Assembly: GCA_028288445.1 (NCBI GenBank)
Contig: JAQBNT010000060.1
Coordinates: 1-33,233 of the forward strand
Reading direction: 5' to 3'
Origin: Hymenobacter sp.
GTDB taxonomy: Bacteria; Bacteroidota; Bacteroidia; Cytophagales; Hymenobacteraceae
Length of the DNA: 33,233 nt
In this document: in pieces, positions 1 through 6,753 of the stretch
Layout: each line of letters starts with the position of its first letter
Numbering within the stretch: position 1 is the stretch's first letter
Notes under the pieces: generated by a model
Databases searched by the model: none
Told to the model about the DNA's origin: nothing
The model's input: only the letters and a program-made list of their open reading frames with translations
Position numbers and translations under genes: made by a program

Positions 1-664
1 CGGTGGTGGCGGTGTAGGCTATGCGCAGGGCGTTGTTGTCGGTAAGGGTGTACACCACCGTAATCTGGAGGTTGCCGGGGTAGCCTTCTTCGCCGTCTTT
101 GCTTAGGTATTTCAGGGTCAGAGTCTGGCCATCGGGCGAGGTGCCGGGCGTGGCCTCCCAGACTTTCTGGTCGTAGCCCACTTTGCCGCCGTGCAGCGAG
201 TTGGGGCCGTTGTTCACGCCCACTTGGTAGGCTTTGCCGTCGATGGTGAATTTGCCCTTGGCAATGCGGTTGCCGTAGCGGCCGATAAGCGCGCCGATGT
301 AGGGGTTGGCCTTGCGGAAGGCCGGGCTCTGGTAGTCGCTCACGTTATCGAAGCCTAGTACCACGTCGCCCATTTTGCCGTCCCGGTCAGGCATCAGCAG
401 CCCCACGAGGGTGCCGCCGTAGTTGGTGATGGTGGCTTTAGCACCCAGCTGGTTGGTGAGGGTGAAAAGCTGGATTTCGGTGCCGTCGAGGGCTTTGCCG
501 AAGGAGGCGGAGGTGGGCATGATAGCGGCTTTCGTTTGGGTGGAATCGGCGGCCGGAGCCGTCGTGGTGGATTGCTCTGCTGGTCGATTAGACCCACAGG
601 CAGCCAGCAACAGCAGGCCGGGCAATGTTACGGCCAGCAGCTCGGAACGACGAAATGGAATCAT
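1..664 (-). CDS. galM: Galactose mutarotase (aldose 1-epimerase), lipoprotein, partial
   Basis: Interconverts alpha and beta anomers of galactose or glucose, normally at the entry to sugar catabolism. The reading frame starts at the ATG at 664-662 and runs off the left edge, so about 221 N-terminal residues are visible and the C-terminal part is missing. A signal peptide with the lipobox LLAAC puts the lipidated cysteine at residue 23, so the enzyme should sit in the periplasm or on the outer membrane. Family motifs follow in order: a TNYGGTL strand, GNRIAKG (substrate-binding arginine), NSLHGG (active-site histidine) and EGYPGNL. The second catalytic histidine and the catalytic glutamate lie outside the window. 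It has its own promoter and a palindromic operator about 145 bases upstream, which suggests sugar-responsive control. Exported lipoprotein forms of GalM are known in Bacteroidota. Family assignment is secure; the exact sugar is not. Confidence 0.93.
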   Translation of the reverse strand, partial: MIPFRRSELLAVTLPGLLLLAACGSNRPAEQSTTTAPAADSTQTKAAIMPTSASFGKALDGTEIQLFTLTNQLGAKATITNYGGTLVGLLMPDRDGKMGDVVLGFDNVSDYQSPAFRKANPYIGALIGRYGNRIAKGKFTIDGKAYQVGVNNGPNSLHGGKVGYDQKVWEATPGTSPDGQTLTLKYLSKDGEEGYPGNLQITVVYTLTDNNALRIAYTATT

Positions 665-806
665 GGATTGGGGTGGGAAATGAATGCGGAAAACTAAACG
701 GAGCCGTTGCGAATGCCCGCGAACCTCATCGGCACCGGCTGGCAATGAGATGGTGGTATGCTCTGTTCGGAGCCAGACGCAGACAGTTGTTTTCATGAAA
801 CCAACC

Positions 807-830
807 GCTTACACAATCGATTGTGTGAGC
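807..830. promoter_or_regulatory. Palindromic operator, LacI-family type, at the galM promoter
   Basis: ACACAATCGATTGTGT at 811-826 is a perfect 16-base palindrome. It extends to 24 bases (807-830) with one mismatched pair. The central CG within AATCGATT is typical of LacI-family operators. It abuts the -7 element and covers the predicted transcription start of galM, the classic position for a repressor. The identity of the regulator is inference; no regulator gene is in the window. Confidence 0.65.
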
Positions 831-859
831 AAATATAGCGAAAGCCCACCGAGTACAAA
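830..859 (-). promoter_or_regulatory. Bacteroidota-type promoter of galM
   Basis: Reading the minus strand, TTTG at 859-856 is followed after 18 bases by TATATTTG at 837-830, a full match to the -7 consensus TAnnTTTG. The predicted start of transcription falls near 825, inside the palindrome at 807-830, and leaves an untranslated leader of about 160 bases before galM. Confidence 0.72.
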
Positions 860-939
860 GCCAAAATCTTATGCCCGCCAAAAAACATCCCCCAATGCCC
901 TGAAACGCACCATCGGTAGCAACCAGTGAACTGCCCGCG

Positions 940-971
940 TTGGGCTACCCCGCTTTCCTCCCTTAATATTG
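940..971 (+). promoter_or_regulatory. Possible promoter of icd
   Basis: TTG at 940-942 is followed after 21 bases by TAATATTG at 964-971, one mismatch from TAnnTTTG. It would give a leader of about 60 bases. Apart from this and the galM promoter and operator, the 370-base gap between galM and icd shows nothing I can name. Confidence 0.3.
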
Positions 972-1034
972 TTGTCGAACTGGAAAAGCCAGCGTACACA
1001 TTGCACCAACTCAAACGATAAACCAATAGCGGAA

Positions 1035-2267
1035 ATGACCAAGATTAAAGTAGCCAACCCCGTAGTAGAGCTCGACGGCGACGAGATGACGCGCATCATC
1101 TGGAAATTCATCAAAGACAAGCTCATTACGCCCTACCTCGACCTCGACATCAAGTACTACGACCTCGGCATCGAGTACCGCGACGAGACGAATGACCAAG
1201 TCACCATCGACTCGGCCAACGCCATCAAGCAGTACGGCGTGGGCATCAAGTGCGCCACCATCACCCCCGACGAGGAGCGCGTGAAGGAGTTCGGCCTGAA
1301 GCAGATGTGGAAATCGCCCAACGGCACCATCCGCAACATCCTGGACGGCACCGTGTTCCGCGAGCCCATCGTAATGAGCAACGTGCCCCGCCTGGTGCCC
1401 AACTGGACGGCCCCGATTTGCATCGGCCGCCACGCCTTCGGCGACCAGTACCGCGCCACCGATTTCGTGACCAAAGGCAAGGGCAAGCTCACCATCACCT
1501 TCACGCCCGAAGACGGCGGCGAAGTGCAGTCCTTCAACGTTTTCGACTTTAAAAGCGACGGCGTGGCGCTGGCCATGTACAACACCGACGAAAGCATCCG
1601 CGGCTTCGCCCACGCCTGCTTCAACCAGGCCCTGAGCAAGGGCTGGCCGCTGTACCTGAGCACCAAAAACACCATCCTGAAGAAGTACGATGGCCGTTTC
1701 AAGGACATCTTCCAAGAGATTTACGAGCAGGATTACCTCACCAAGTTCAAGGAAGCCGGCATCACCTACGAGCACCGCCTGATTGACGACATGGTGGCCT
1801 CGGCCCTGAAATGGAACGGCAACTTCGTGTGGGCCTGCAAAAACTACGACGGTGACGTGCAGTCCGACACCGTGGCCCAGGGCTTCGGCTCGCTCGGCCT
1901 GATGACTTCCGTGCTGGTGACGCCCGACGGCGGCACTATGGAGGCCGAAGCCGCCCACGGCACCGTGACGCGCCACTACCGCGACCACCAGGCCGGCAAG
2001 CCCACCAGCACCAACCCCATCGCCAGCATCTTCGCCTGGACGCGCGGCCTGGAGTTCCGCGGCAAGCTCGACGGCAACCAGGAGCTCATCGACTTCTGCC
2101 ACGCGCTGGAGGCCGTGTGCATCGAAACCGTGGAAAGCGGCAAGATGACCAAGGACCTCGCCGTCTGCATCCACGGCAACAAAGTGGAGCACGGCCGCGA
2201 CTACCTCTACACCGAGGAATTCCTGGCAGCGCTGGACGAAAACCTGAAAGCCAAATTGGCCAAGTAA
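1035..2267 (+). CDS. icd: NADP-dependent isocitrate dehydrogenase, dimeric eukaryote-like type
   Basis: Oxidises isocitrate to 2-oxoglutarate and CO2 with NADP in the cytosolic TCA cycle. The protein has 410 residues and starts [20 protein letters not shown]. That is the usual N-terminus of the family, so the ATG at 1035 is preferred over an upstream in-frame TTG at 969. Isocitrate-binding arginines sit at residues 100, 109 and 132 ([24 protein letters not shown]), and the catalytic tyrosine is at 139. These match human IDH1 numbering exactly. HGTVTRHYR followed by [13 protein letters not shown] is the NADP-binding signature of this type. It stands alone between divergent galM and a strong terminator. 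This is the short homodimeric type, not the E. coli type. No regulatory kinase gene (aceK) is nearby. Confidence 0.97.
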   Translation: MTKIKVANPVVELDGDEMTRIIWKFIKDKLITPYLDLDIKYYDLGIEYRDETNDQVTIDSANAIKQYGVGIKCATITPDEERVKEFGLKQMWKSPNGTIRNILDGTVFREPIVMSNVPRLVPNWTAPICIGRHAFGDQYRATDFVTKGKGKLTITFTPEDGGEVQSFNVFDFKSDGVALAMYNTDESIRGFAHACFNQALSKGWPLYLSTKNTILKKYDGRFKDIFQEIYEQDYLTKFKEAGITYEHRLIDDMVASALKWNGNFVWACKNYDGDVQSDTVAQGFGSLGLMTSVLVTPDGGTMEAEAAHGTVTRHYRDHQAGKPTSTNPIASIFAWTRGLEFRGKLDGNQELIDFCHALEAVCIETVESGKMTKDLAVCIHGNKVEHGRDYLYTEEFLAALDENLKAKLAK

Positions 2268-2287
2268 GTTTTTGATTGTACTGCACG

Positions 2288-2318
2288 AAAAATCCCCGCC
2301 TTCTCGGCGGGGATTTTT
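2288..2318. terminator. Intrinsic terminator after icd, usable on both strands
   Basis: A 13-base perfect stem (2288-2300 with 2306-2318, loop TTCTC) holds a CCCCGCC core. It is flanked by A and T runs, so it can stop transcription from icd and from the opposite side. It lies 20 bases after the icd stop codon. Confidence 0.9.
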
Positions 2319-2337
2319 TTGTGTGCCAATGTCAACT

Positions 2338-2428
2338 GTAGAGACGAATATTTGCGTCTCGTCGTATGCGCGGTTTGGGTGTCATAGTAATCATCGTTCA
2401 ACGACGAGACGCAAATATGCGTCTCTAC
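2338..2428. repeat. Inverted repeat, GAGACGCAAATATGCGTCTC family
   Basis: Arms at 2338-2365 and 2401-2428 are reverse complements over 28 bases with one mismatch, separated by 35 bases. Each arm is itself nearly palindromic around a TATTTGCGTCTC core. It lies just past the icd terminator and before the minus-strand gene at 2516. It looks like a small dispersed element; no transposase or coding capacity is present. Confidence 0.85.
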
Positions 2429-2515
2429 ACCCGGCGGATTTCAACTACATCCAAACGCAAACAGCCCCGAACTTCTTGCGAAATCCAGGGCTGCGTCAAA
2501 AGCTAAGCGGGCCTA

Positions 2516-2833
2516 TTAGTGGCGGTTGTAGCCGTAACTACGGTCGCGGCTGTTGCGGTGCTGGGCTTCCCAGCGGGCACGCTCGGCGGCTTCGCGCTGG
2601 GCGGCGAGGCGGGCGCGGTCCTGCTCGAGGCGGCGTTGGTTGGCTTCGTAGCGGGCGCGTTCCTGGGCGATGCGGCGCTGTTCCTGTTGGCGCTGGGCGG
2701 CTTCGTAGCGGGAGCGTTCGATGGGCGACAGGCGGCGGGGGTCTTTGTCGTGGTCGAAGGCGGGAGCGGCCGAGGTGGCGGTGGCAACGAAGAGCAGGCC
2801 GGTGGCGAGGAGCGAAAGCAGGGAGGATTTCAT
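2516..2833 (-). CDS. Small exported Arg/Gln/Glu-rich coiled-coil protein
   Basis: I do not recognise a named family. The 105-residue product starts MKSSLLSLLATGLLFVATAT, a clear Sec signal peptide with probable cleavage near residue 22 (TSA-APA). In-frame sequence further upstream would bury that signal, so the ATG at 2833 is chosen. The mature part is about 80 residues of highly charged helix rich in Arg, Gln, Glu and Ala, built of loose repeats such as RYEAAQRQQEQRR, RARYEANQRRLEQ and RARWEAQHR. It ends in a short Tyr/Arg/His tail. Such composition suggests a periplasmic coiled coil, possibly binding metal or acidic polymers, but this is only inference. The gene stands alone and a weak hairpin at 2462-2493 follows its stop. 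Confidence 0.72.
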   Translation of the reverse strand: MKSSLLSLLATGLLFVATATSAAPAFDHDKDPRRLSPIERSRYEAAQRQQEQRRIAQERARYEANQRRLEQDRARLAAQREAAERARWEAQHRNSRDRSYGYNRH

Positions 2834-3033
2834 AACTGAGAGGAAGTTGAAGAGTGAATGGAGATTGTGACGGCGTCTGTCTCTCCAAACGCAAGCGCTG
2901 TGCCAAGGCCGGAAATGGCCAAAACCTGCGTTTTCACCAATCAATTACTTCACAATAACTTACCGCAACTCCTCCCCTCTCAACCGTCGACCAAGCCGGC
3001 GAGTCTACCGACTAATGTCCCCTACGTCCCGCC

Positions 3034-3516
3034 TCAGAAACCGCCCAATAAGCCGGCAATTCCTTTGATGTTGAGCCGGGCGAACTTCTGGACCCGCGCA
3101 AATCGGTCGGTGGTTTCCTCCAGGTCCTCGTCTTTGGGCTGACGCACGGGCACCTGGGTGTGCAGCCGCGCGAAAATCGTGGCGGCAATGTCCATGTAGC
3201 CCAGCAGCAACAGGTACAGCTGCTTCTTCTCGTCCTCAGCGTAGCCCTTCAGGCGGATGGCCTTCACGAGGGTATCGAGCTGCGTAGTTTCGTCGGTGAA
3301 CAGGTCGCGCAGGGCACGGCGCTGCTGCTCATAGTCGTGCAGCTGCTCCTCGCTGGCCGCCGAGGCGGGAAAGGGGAAACTATCGGTGAAGGCCACGGCT
3401 TTGACAAAGGCACTTTCGGCGGCGTAAACCGTGGTCAGGTGCTTCTGGAGGCTGGTCCACAGCCCCGTGCGGGCTTTGTCGAAAGCGCTGGGGCTGGCCG
3501 GTTCGGTACCGTTCAT
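3034..3516 (-). CDS. Unrecognised helical cytosolic protein
   Basis: The 160-residue protein has no signal peptide or membrane segment and I do not recognise its family. The sequence is mostly amphipathic helix: an N-terminal DKARTGLWTSLQKHL segment, an acidic middle (YEQQRRALRDLFTDETTQL), a leucine-rich helix (KKQLYLLLLGYMDIAATIFAR) and a C-terminal RFARVQKFARLNIKGIAGLL segment. The layout resembles a helical bundle. A -7 element, TACCTTTG at 3552-3545, lies 28 bases before the ATG and supports both the start and independent transcription. Neighbours (a small exported protein and a GH130 lipoprotein) give no functional hint. Confidence 0.75.
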   Translation of the reverse strand: MNGTEPASPSAFDKARTGLWTSLQKHLTTVYAAESAFVKAVAFTDSFPFPASAASEEQLHDYEQQRRALRDLFTDETTQLDTLVKAIRLKGYAEDEKKQLYLLLLGYMDIAATIFARLHTQVPVRQPKDEDLEETTDRFARVQKFARLNIKGIAGLLGGF

Positions 3517-3544
3517 CGGGAGGTTTGTTGGAATAAGGGAGCGG

Positions 3545-3552
3545 CAAAGGTA
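3545..3552 (-). promoter_or_regulatory. -7 promoter element before the gene at 3516
   Basis: TACCTTTG on the minus strand fits TAnnTTTG and ends 28 bases before the ATG. No good TTG partner is seen upstream. Confidence 0.5.
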
Positions 3553-3706
3553 CTCCGGCCGTCGGGCCAGCGCAGCTAACGCCCGAAGTCGTCCTGCACC
3601 CGCATGATGTCGCTTTCATCCGACGGATTCTCCGCCCGACTACAAACCAAAATCGTCGGGTTCCCTCCATTACAGAGAAGGGCCGGGGTGAGGCCTCGGG
3701 GTGGAA

Positions 3707-4909
3707 CTACTGCTGCGGCCGTACTGCCACGGCAATCTTCGAATCAGCGGTACCGTAGTACAGAAACCACTTCGACTTAAAGCGGGCCAGGCCTTCGAGG
3801 AAAACCACTTGGTTTACCTGGCCGGTGGTTTCGTAGGGCTTTTCGGGGCGCATGAAGTAGCGGTCCATGCGCTTGAGGAGCTTGCTGGGGTCATTTTTGT
3901 CGAACAGCGCCTGGGCGGCCGAGTAGGTGCCCACGGGCAAGTTTTTGTCGCCGAATGAAGGCTCGTTGCGGCTGTTGTAAATCAGGCGAATGCCTTGGTC
4001 GGTAATCATGGCCGGTGGACCGGATTCCACCAAGTCGCTGTCAAATTTGCCTTCGCGGGTGGGCAGCACGATTTTTAAATTGGGCATGGTTAGGGCTTGG
4101 GCGCGGAGCGGCACAGGCGGCTTTTCGCCGGCCGCCATCTCCACGGGCGTCCAATGAACGAGGTCATCCGAAGAAGCCAGCCAGATTTGCGCATCGCCCC
4201 AGTACATCCAGTATTTGCCGTTGATTTTGGTGGCCACAATGCGGCCGTCGTCCTCGTAGCGCGACACGATGGAGCCCGATTTGGTCCACTTATCCACGTA
4301 GCGGCCGCCGCTGAACCGGGCGAATACGTTGCCGTATTTGGTCCAGCTCAGCAAGTCGGGGCTGGTGGCGATGTGCAGGCGGGCCTTGTCGCCGTCGTAG
4401 GCGGTGTAGGTCATGTAGTAAGTACCTCGGTCGTCCTGCACCACGCGGGGGTCTTCGGTGCCGCCGGGCCACTCCCACTTCTTCTGCGCATCGTTGTCGG
4501 GGTGTAGCACGGGCGTGGCCATGCGGGTAAAGTGGATGCCGTCGGTGCTGCTGGCCAGGCCAATGCGCGAGGTTTTGCCCACGGTGGGCGTCACCAGGTT
4601 TTCGGCCCGGTACAGCATGAAGATTTTGCCGTCCTTCACCACCACGGCGGGATTGAACACATCCTTTTCTTCCCACTTGATGGGCTGCTGGAGGACGGGG
4701 TCGGTAAACCGGCCCACCGGGCTCGGCCCCATGATGGGGTTGTTAGTATCGGCCTTCACGAAATCGAGCAGTTGCCAACTGTTGGGGCCGGCGGCAGCGG
4801 TCACGGCAGTGGTGTTGCGGGCGGTGCCGTTGCAGCCCAGCAGCAGTGCCAGGACCAGCGCGACGGCACTGCCGGACAGGGGTCGAGGGAATAAATCGGA
4901 GCGAGTCAT
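3707..4909 (-). CDS. GH130-family glycosidase or phosphorylase, lipoprotein
   Basis: A five-bladed beta-propeller carbohydrate enzyme of 400 residues. Family GH130 acts on beta-mannosides, either by phosphorolysis or by hydrolysis. Visible family features are KDVFNPAVVVKDGKIFMLYRAE (residues about 82-103, written here as two runs: KDVFNPAVV and KIFMLYRAE), the GGTEDPR signature at 149-155 that I recall carries the catalytic aspartate, and later YMTYTAYDG and LIYNSR strands. The start is the ATG at 4909, because a signal peptide with lipobox LLLGC (cysteine 26) begins there; the frame stays open 14 codons further upstream. Export and lipidation favour a periplasmic or surface hydrolase over a phosphate-using cytosolic phosphorylase. 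No SusCD pair or transporter is adjacent. Confidence 0.85.
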   Translation of the reverse strand: MTRSDLFPRPLSGSAVALVLALLLGCNGTARNTTAVTAAAGPNSWQLLDFVKADTNNPIMGPSPVGRFTDPVLQQPIKWEEKDVFNPAVVVKDGKIFMLYRAENLVTPTVGKTSRIGLASSTDGIHFTRMATPVLHPDNDAQKKWEWPGGTEDPRVVQDDRGTYYMTYTAYDGDKARLHIATSPDLLSWTKYGNVFARFSGGRYVDKWTKSGSIVSRYEDDGRIVATKINGKYWMYWGDAQIWLASSDDLVHWTPVEMAAGEKPPVPLRAQALTMPNLKIVLPTREGKFDSDLVESGPPAMITDQGIRLIYNSRNEPSFGDKNLPVGTYSAAQALFDKNDPSKLLKRMDRYFMRPEKPYETTGQVNQVVFLEGLARFKSKWFLYYGTADSKIAVAVRPQQ

Positions 4910-5229
4910 GCGATTGCGGGAGTAGGAAGAGGACGAAAAAGCAGCTAACACGCCGATTACAACGTGTTTTCGATGACGAATATGGACATTAAGTTGGGGT
5001 TAACTATTTCGTCCTGTTGCCGCCATGCAGATTGATGGGACCGTCAGCCCTGCGCTTTATCGGCTGCATTGTTCATCCTGACCGGAATCATCCTTTCAAT
5101 AAGGCACACGCCTCTACCGTCTGCAAGGCTTTTTTGCAAAAAACAACAGGACAGCGCTGATTGCAGTACCGCCGCGATGTAGCTCAATCCCAACAGCCGA
5201 GTTTTTGAATATCCCCTGCTCGGTTTCCC
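4910..5229. other. Gene-free stretch upstream of GH130
   Basis: No credible open frame or RNA gene is seen in these 320 bases. The only structure noted is a short dyad, AACACG at 4947-4952 and CGTGTT at 4963-4968. It lies 38-59 bases before the GH130 start and could be an operator. Confidence 0.4.
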
Positions 5230-5271
5230 GGAAAAGCAAAAACCCCAATTCCAAATTGGAAATGGGGTTTT
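5230..5271 (-). terminator. Terminator after tRNA-Ser(UGA)
   Basis: AAAACCCCA (5239-5247) pairs with TGGGGTTTT (5263-5271), and an inner stem TTCCAA/TTGGAA continues it. On the minus strand it is followed by a T-rich tract (5238-5230). It begins seven bases beyond the 3' end of the tRNA at 5278. Confidence 0.8.
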
Positions 5272-5277
5272 ATTACG

Positions 5278-5362
5278 TAGAGAGCGAGGGATTCGAACCC
5301 CCGGACCTGTTACAGTCAGCGGTTTTCAAGACCGCCGCAATCGACCACTCTGCCAGCTCTCT
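5278..5362 (-). tRNA. tRNA-Ser (anticodon UGA)
   Basis: An 85-base class II tRNA reading UCA and probably other UCN codons. The acceptor AGAGAGC (5362-5356) pairs with GCTCTCT (5285-5279). T8-G9 and a D arm with GCAGAGTGGTCG follow. The anticodon loop is CTTGAAA between GCGGT and ACCGC. A long variable arm and the T loop TTCGAAT are present. The 3' CCA is not encoded. Odd: the first pair is A1-U72 and the discriminator is A73, where bacterial serine tRNAs usually have G1-C72 and G73. Confidence 0.95.
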
Positions 5363-5401
5363 GGGGCAACTACTCGTGCGCTGTGGTTGGCAATGCAACA
5401 A

Positions 5402-5434
5402 AAAAGGCTTTTTCCAGCGCAGAAAAAGCCTTTT
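5402..5434 (-). terminator. Terminator between the two serine tRNAs
   Basis: A perfect 13-base stem, AAAAGGCTTTTTC (5402-5414 with 5422-5434), has a 7-base loop. On the minus strand it is followed by six T residues. It separates the two tRNAs into different transcripts, or acts as a processing or attenuation point. Confidence 0.85.
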
Positions 5435-5435
5435 G

Positions 5436-5522
5436 TAGAGAAGGGGGGATTCGAACCCCCGATACCGTTGCCGGTATAACGGTTTTCGAAACCGTCGCAT
5501 TCGACCACTCTGCCACCTCTCT
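5436..5522 (-). tRNA. tRNA-Ser (anticodon CGA)
   Basis: An 87-base class II tRNA reading UCG. The acceptor AGAGAGG (5522-5516) pairs with CTTCTCT (5443-5437) with one G-U. The anticodon loop is TTCGAAA between ACGGT and ACCGT. The long variable arm ATACCGGCAACGGTAT and T loop TTCGAAT are clear. No CCA is encoded. Like its neighbour it has A1-U72 and A73. Confidence 0.95.
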
Positions 5523-5549
5523 ATAAGGCCCCCGAGTGATTGGGGAGTG

Positions 5550-5557
5550 CAAAAGTA
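5550..5557 (-). promoter_or_regulatory. -7 promoter element of the tRNA-Ser pair
   Basis: TACTTTTG on the minus strand fits TAnnTTTG and lies 27 bases before the 5' end of tRNA-Ser(CGA). No clear TTG partner is seen. Confidence 0.6.
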
Positions 5558-5574
5558 GAAAGGAATGAGGAATG

Positions 5575-5656
5575 GAGAATGAGGAATGAAGAATTTTTCT
5601 CAATATTTCTTCTATCACCCTCAAAATCAATTCTTCATTTTTCATTCCTCATTCTT
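5575..5656. repeat. Imperfect inverted repeat of AATGAGGAATGAAGAAT type
   Basis: GAATGAGGAATGAAGAAT around 5577-5594 is mirrored by its complement within 5629-5656, with a 7-base insertion in one arm. A degenerate extra copy of the motif lies at 5559-5573. The right arm runs into the 3' end of the YihY gene and supplies its stop codon. Confidence 0.65.
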
Positions 5657-6622
5657 TGTTTTTAACTGCTCCTGCAACATTTGCCGACGGCGGCCGGTCA
5701 CGGCATCCATGCTCACGTTCACTTCGAACCCGATAATCAGGGTCATACACACAAATTCGAGCCAGACCATGAAGCCCACCAATGCCCCGATGGAGCCGTA
5801 GAAATGGTTGTAAGAATCGAAAATCCGAACGTAGAGCGTGAAAAGAAATGACACCAAAAAAATGAGCAGCGTGGCCACAATAGCGCCGGCCGACACCAGC
5901 GGCCACTTATCATGCACGGGCGGCACGAAGTAGTAAATTACGCAGGTGGTGCTCAGAAACAGCCCCAGCAGTGAACCGTAGCGGATGAGCGTGAGCACCA
6001 AATCGGTGAACCGCTCGGGCACAATTTCATAAAATACCAGCCCATCGATGAGGTAAGTACCGAAGAAGATGCCTGCGATGGAAAGCAGCAGTATCAGGGC
6101 CAGCACAAAGGTCAGGCCGGTGGCAATCATACGTTTACGTAGGTAACTGCGGTGTTTGAACCACGGATATTTCTTCTCAAAGGCATCGAGCAAAGCCATG
6201 ATGCCATTGGAGCTGAGTACCAGGGCCGTGCCGAAACCGAAGGAGAGCAGGCCACCGTGTGGGATGTTCACGATGTCCTCGATGGTGCCGGCCGTGGCCG
6301 CGTACAGCTCGCGGGGCATGAAATCGGCCAGAAACTGGAGGATGTCCACGTTCAGATTCGGCACGGGGATGTACGGAATGAGCGTGAACAGGAAAATGAT
6401 GGTGGGGAACAGGGCCACCGTGAGGTTGAAAGCCATGTAGGCGGCGCGCTTTTCCAGCGAATCGAGGCGCAGCTCGTGCAGGATGCGGTCGAGCACGTCA
6501 TAGAGCGAGGCGTGGCCGCCGGGTAGCCGCAGCCGCTTCAGGCCCACAATGGCCCGCCGGTACGGCCGTTGCTGGCGCACATCGGGGAAGCGGGCACGGC
6601 GAATGGCGGCGGGGGCTTTCAT
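5642..6622 (-). CDS. YihY/BrkB-family inner-membrane protein
   Basis: A 326-residue integral membrane protein of the YihY (UPF0761, formerly BrkB) family, whose transport or envelope role is unproven. After a basic N-terminal region of about 60 residues, the hallmark KRAAYMAFNLTVALFPTIIF segment begins the first membrane helix. About five more hydrophobic helices follow, including TGLTFVLALILLLSIAGIFF, YGSLLGLFLSTTCVIYYFV and GALVGFMVWLEFVCMTLIIG. The last carries the family's conserved glycine-rich, glutamate-containing end (GFEVN). The final residues KNEE and the stop codon are written by the inverted repeat at 5575-5656, so the C-terminal tail may have been altered by that element. The gene stands alone, bounded by repeats on both sides. 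Confidence 0.92.
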   Translation of the reverse strand: MKAPAAIRRARFPDVRQQRPYRRAIVGLKRLRLPGGHASLYDVLDRILHELRLDSLEKRAAYMAFNLTVALFPTIIFLFTLIPYIPVPNLNVDILQFLADFMPRELYAATAGTIEDIVNIPHGGLLSFGFGTALVLSSNGIMALLDAFEKKYPWFKHRSYLRKRMIATGLTFVLALILLLSIAGIFFGTYLIDGLVFYEIVPERFTDLVLTLIRYGSLLGLFLSTTCVIYYFVPPVHDKWPLVSAGAIVATLLIFLVSFLFTLYVRIFDSYNHFYGSIGALVGFMVWLEFVCMTLIIGFEVNVSMDAVTGRRRQMLQEQLKTKNEE

Positions 6623-6647
6623 GCTTTTTGAGTTGCGGATTTAAGAA

Positions 6648-6745
6648 CGTCATGTAGAGCGCAGCGAAGCATCTTTACCGCACAATGCAATTCAATCAAC
6701 AGAATTAGCCCCGAGGTAAAGATGCTTCGCTACGCTCTGCATGAC
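6648..6745. repeat. Inverted repeat, GTCAT-GAGCGCAGCGAAG superfamily, copy 1
   Basis: Arms at 6649-6679 and 6715-6745 are reverse complements over about 31 bases with two mismatches, and enclose a 35-base AT-rich spacer. The core GAGCGCAGCGAAG is shared with the copies at 7263, 17112 and 20264. It fills the gap between the YihY start and the thioesterase stop. Confidence 0.85.
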
Positions 6746-6753
6746 CTTCTCAA

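Noticed and set aside
684..929. 81-codon frame between galM and icd
   Set aside because: It overlaps the promoter and operator of galM and has no motif or start signal.
969..1034. Longer icd start at TTG 969
   Set aside because: The added 22 residues do not resemble the family, which begins MTKIKV-like at 1035.
1011..2192. 393-codon minus-strand frame over icd
   Set aside because: Shadow of icd, with the same composition signature as other shadows.
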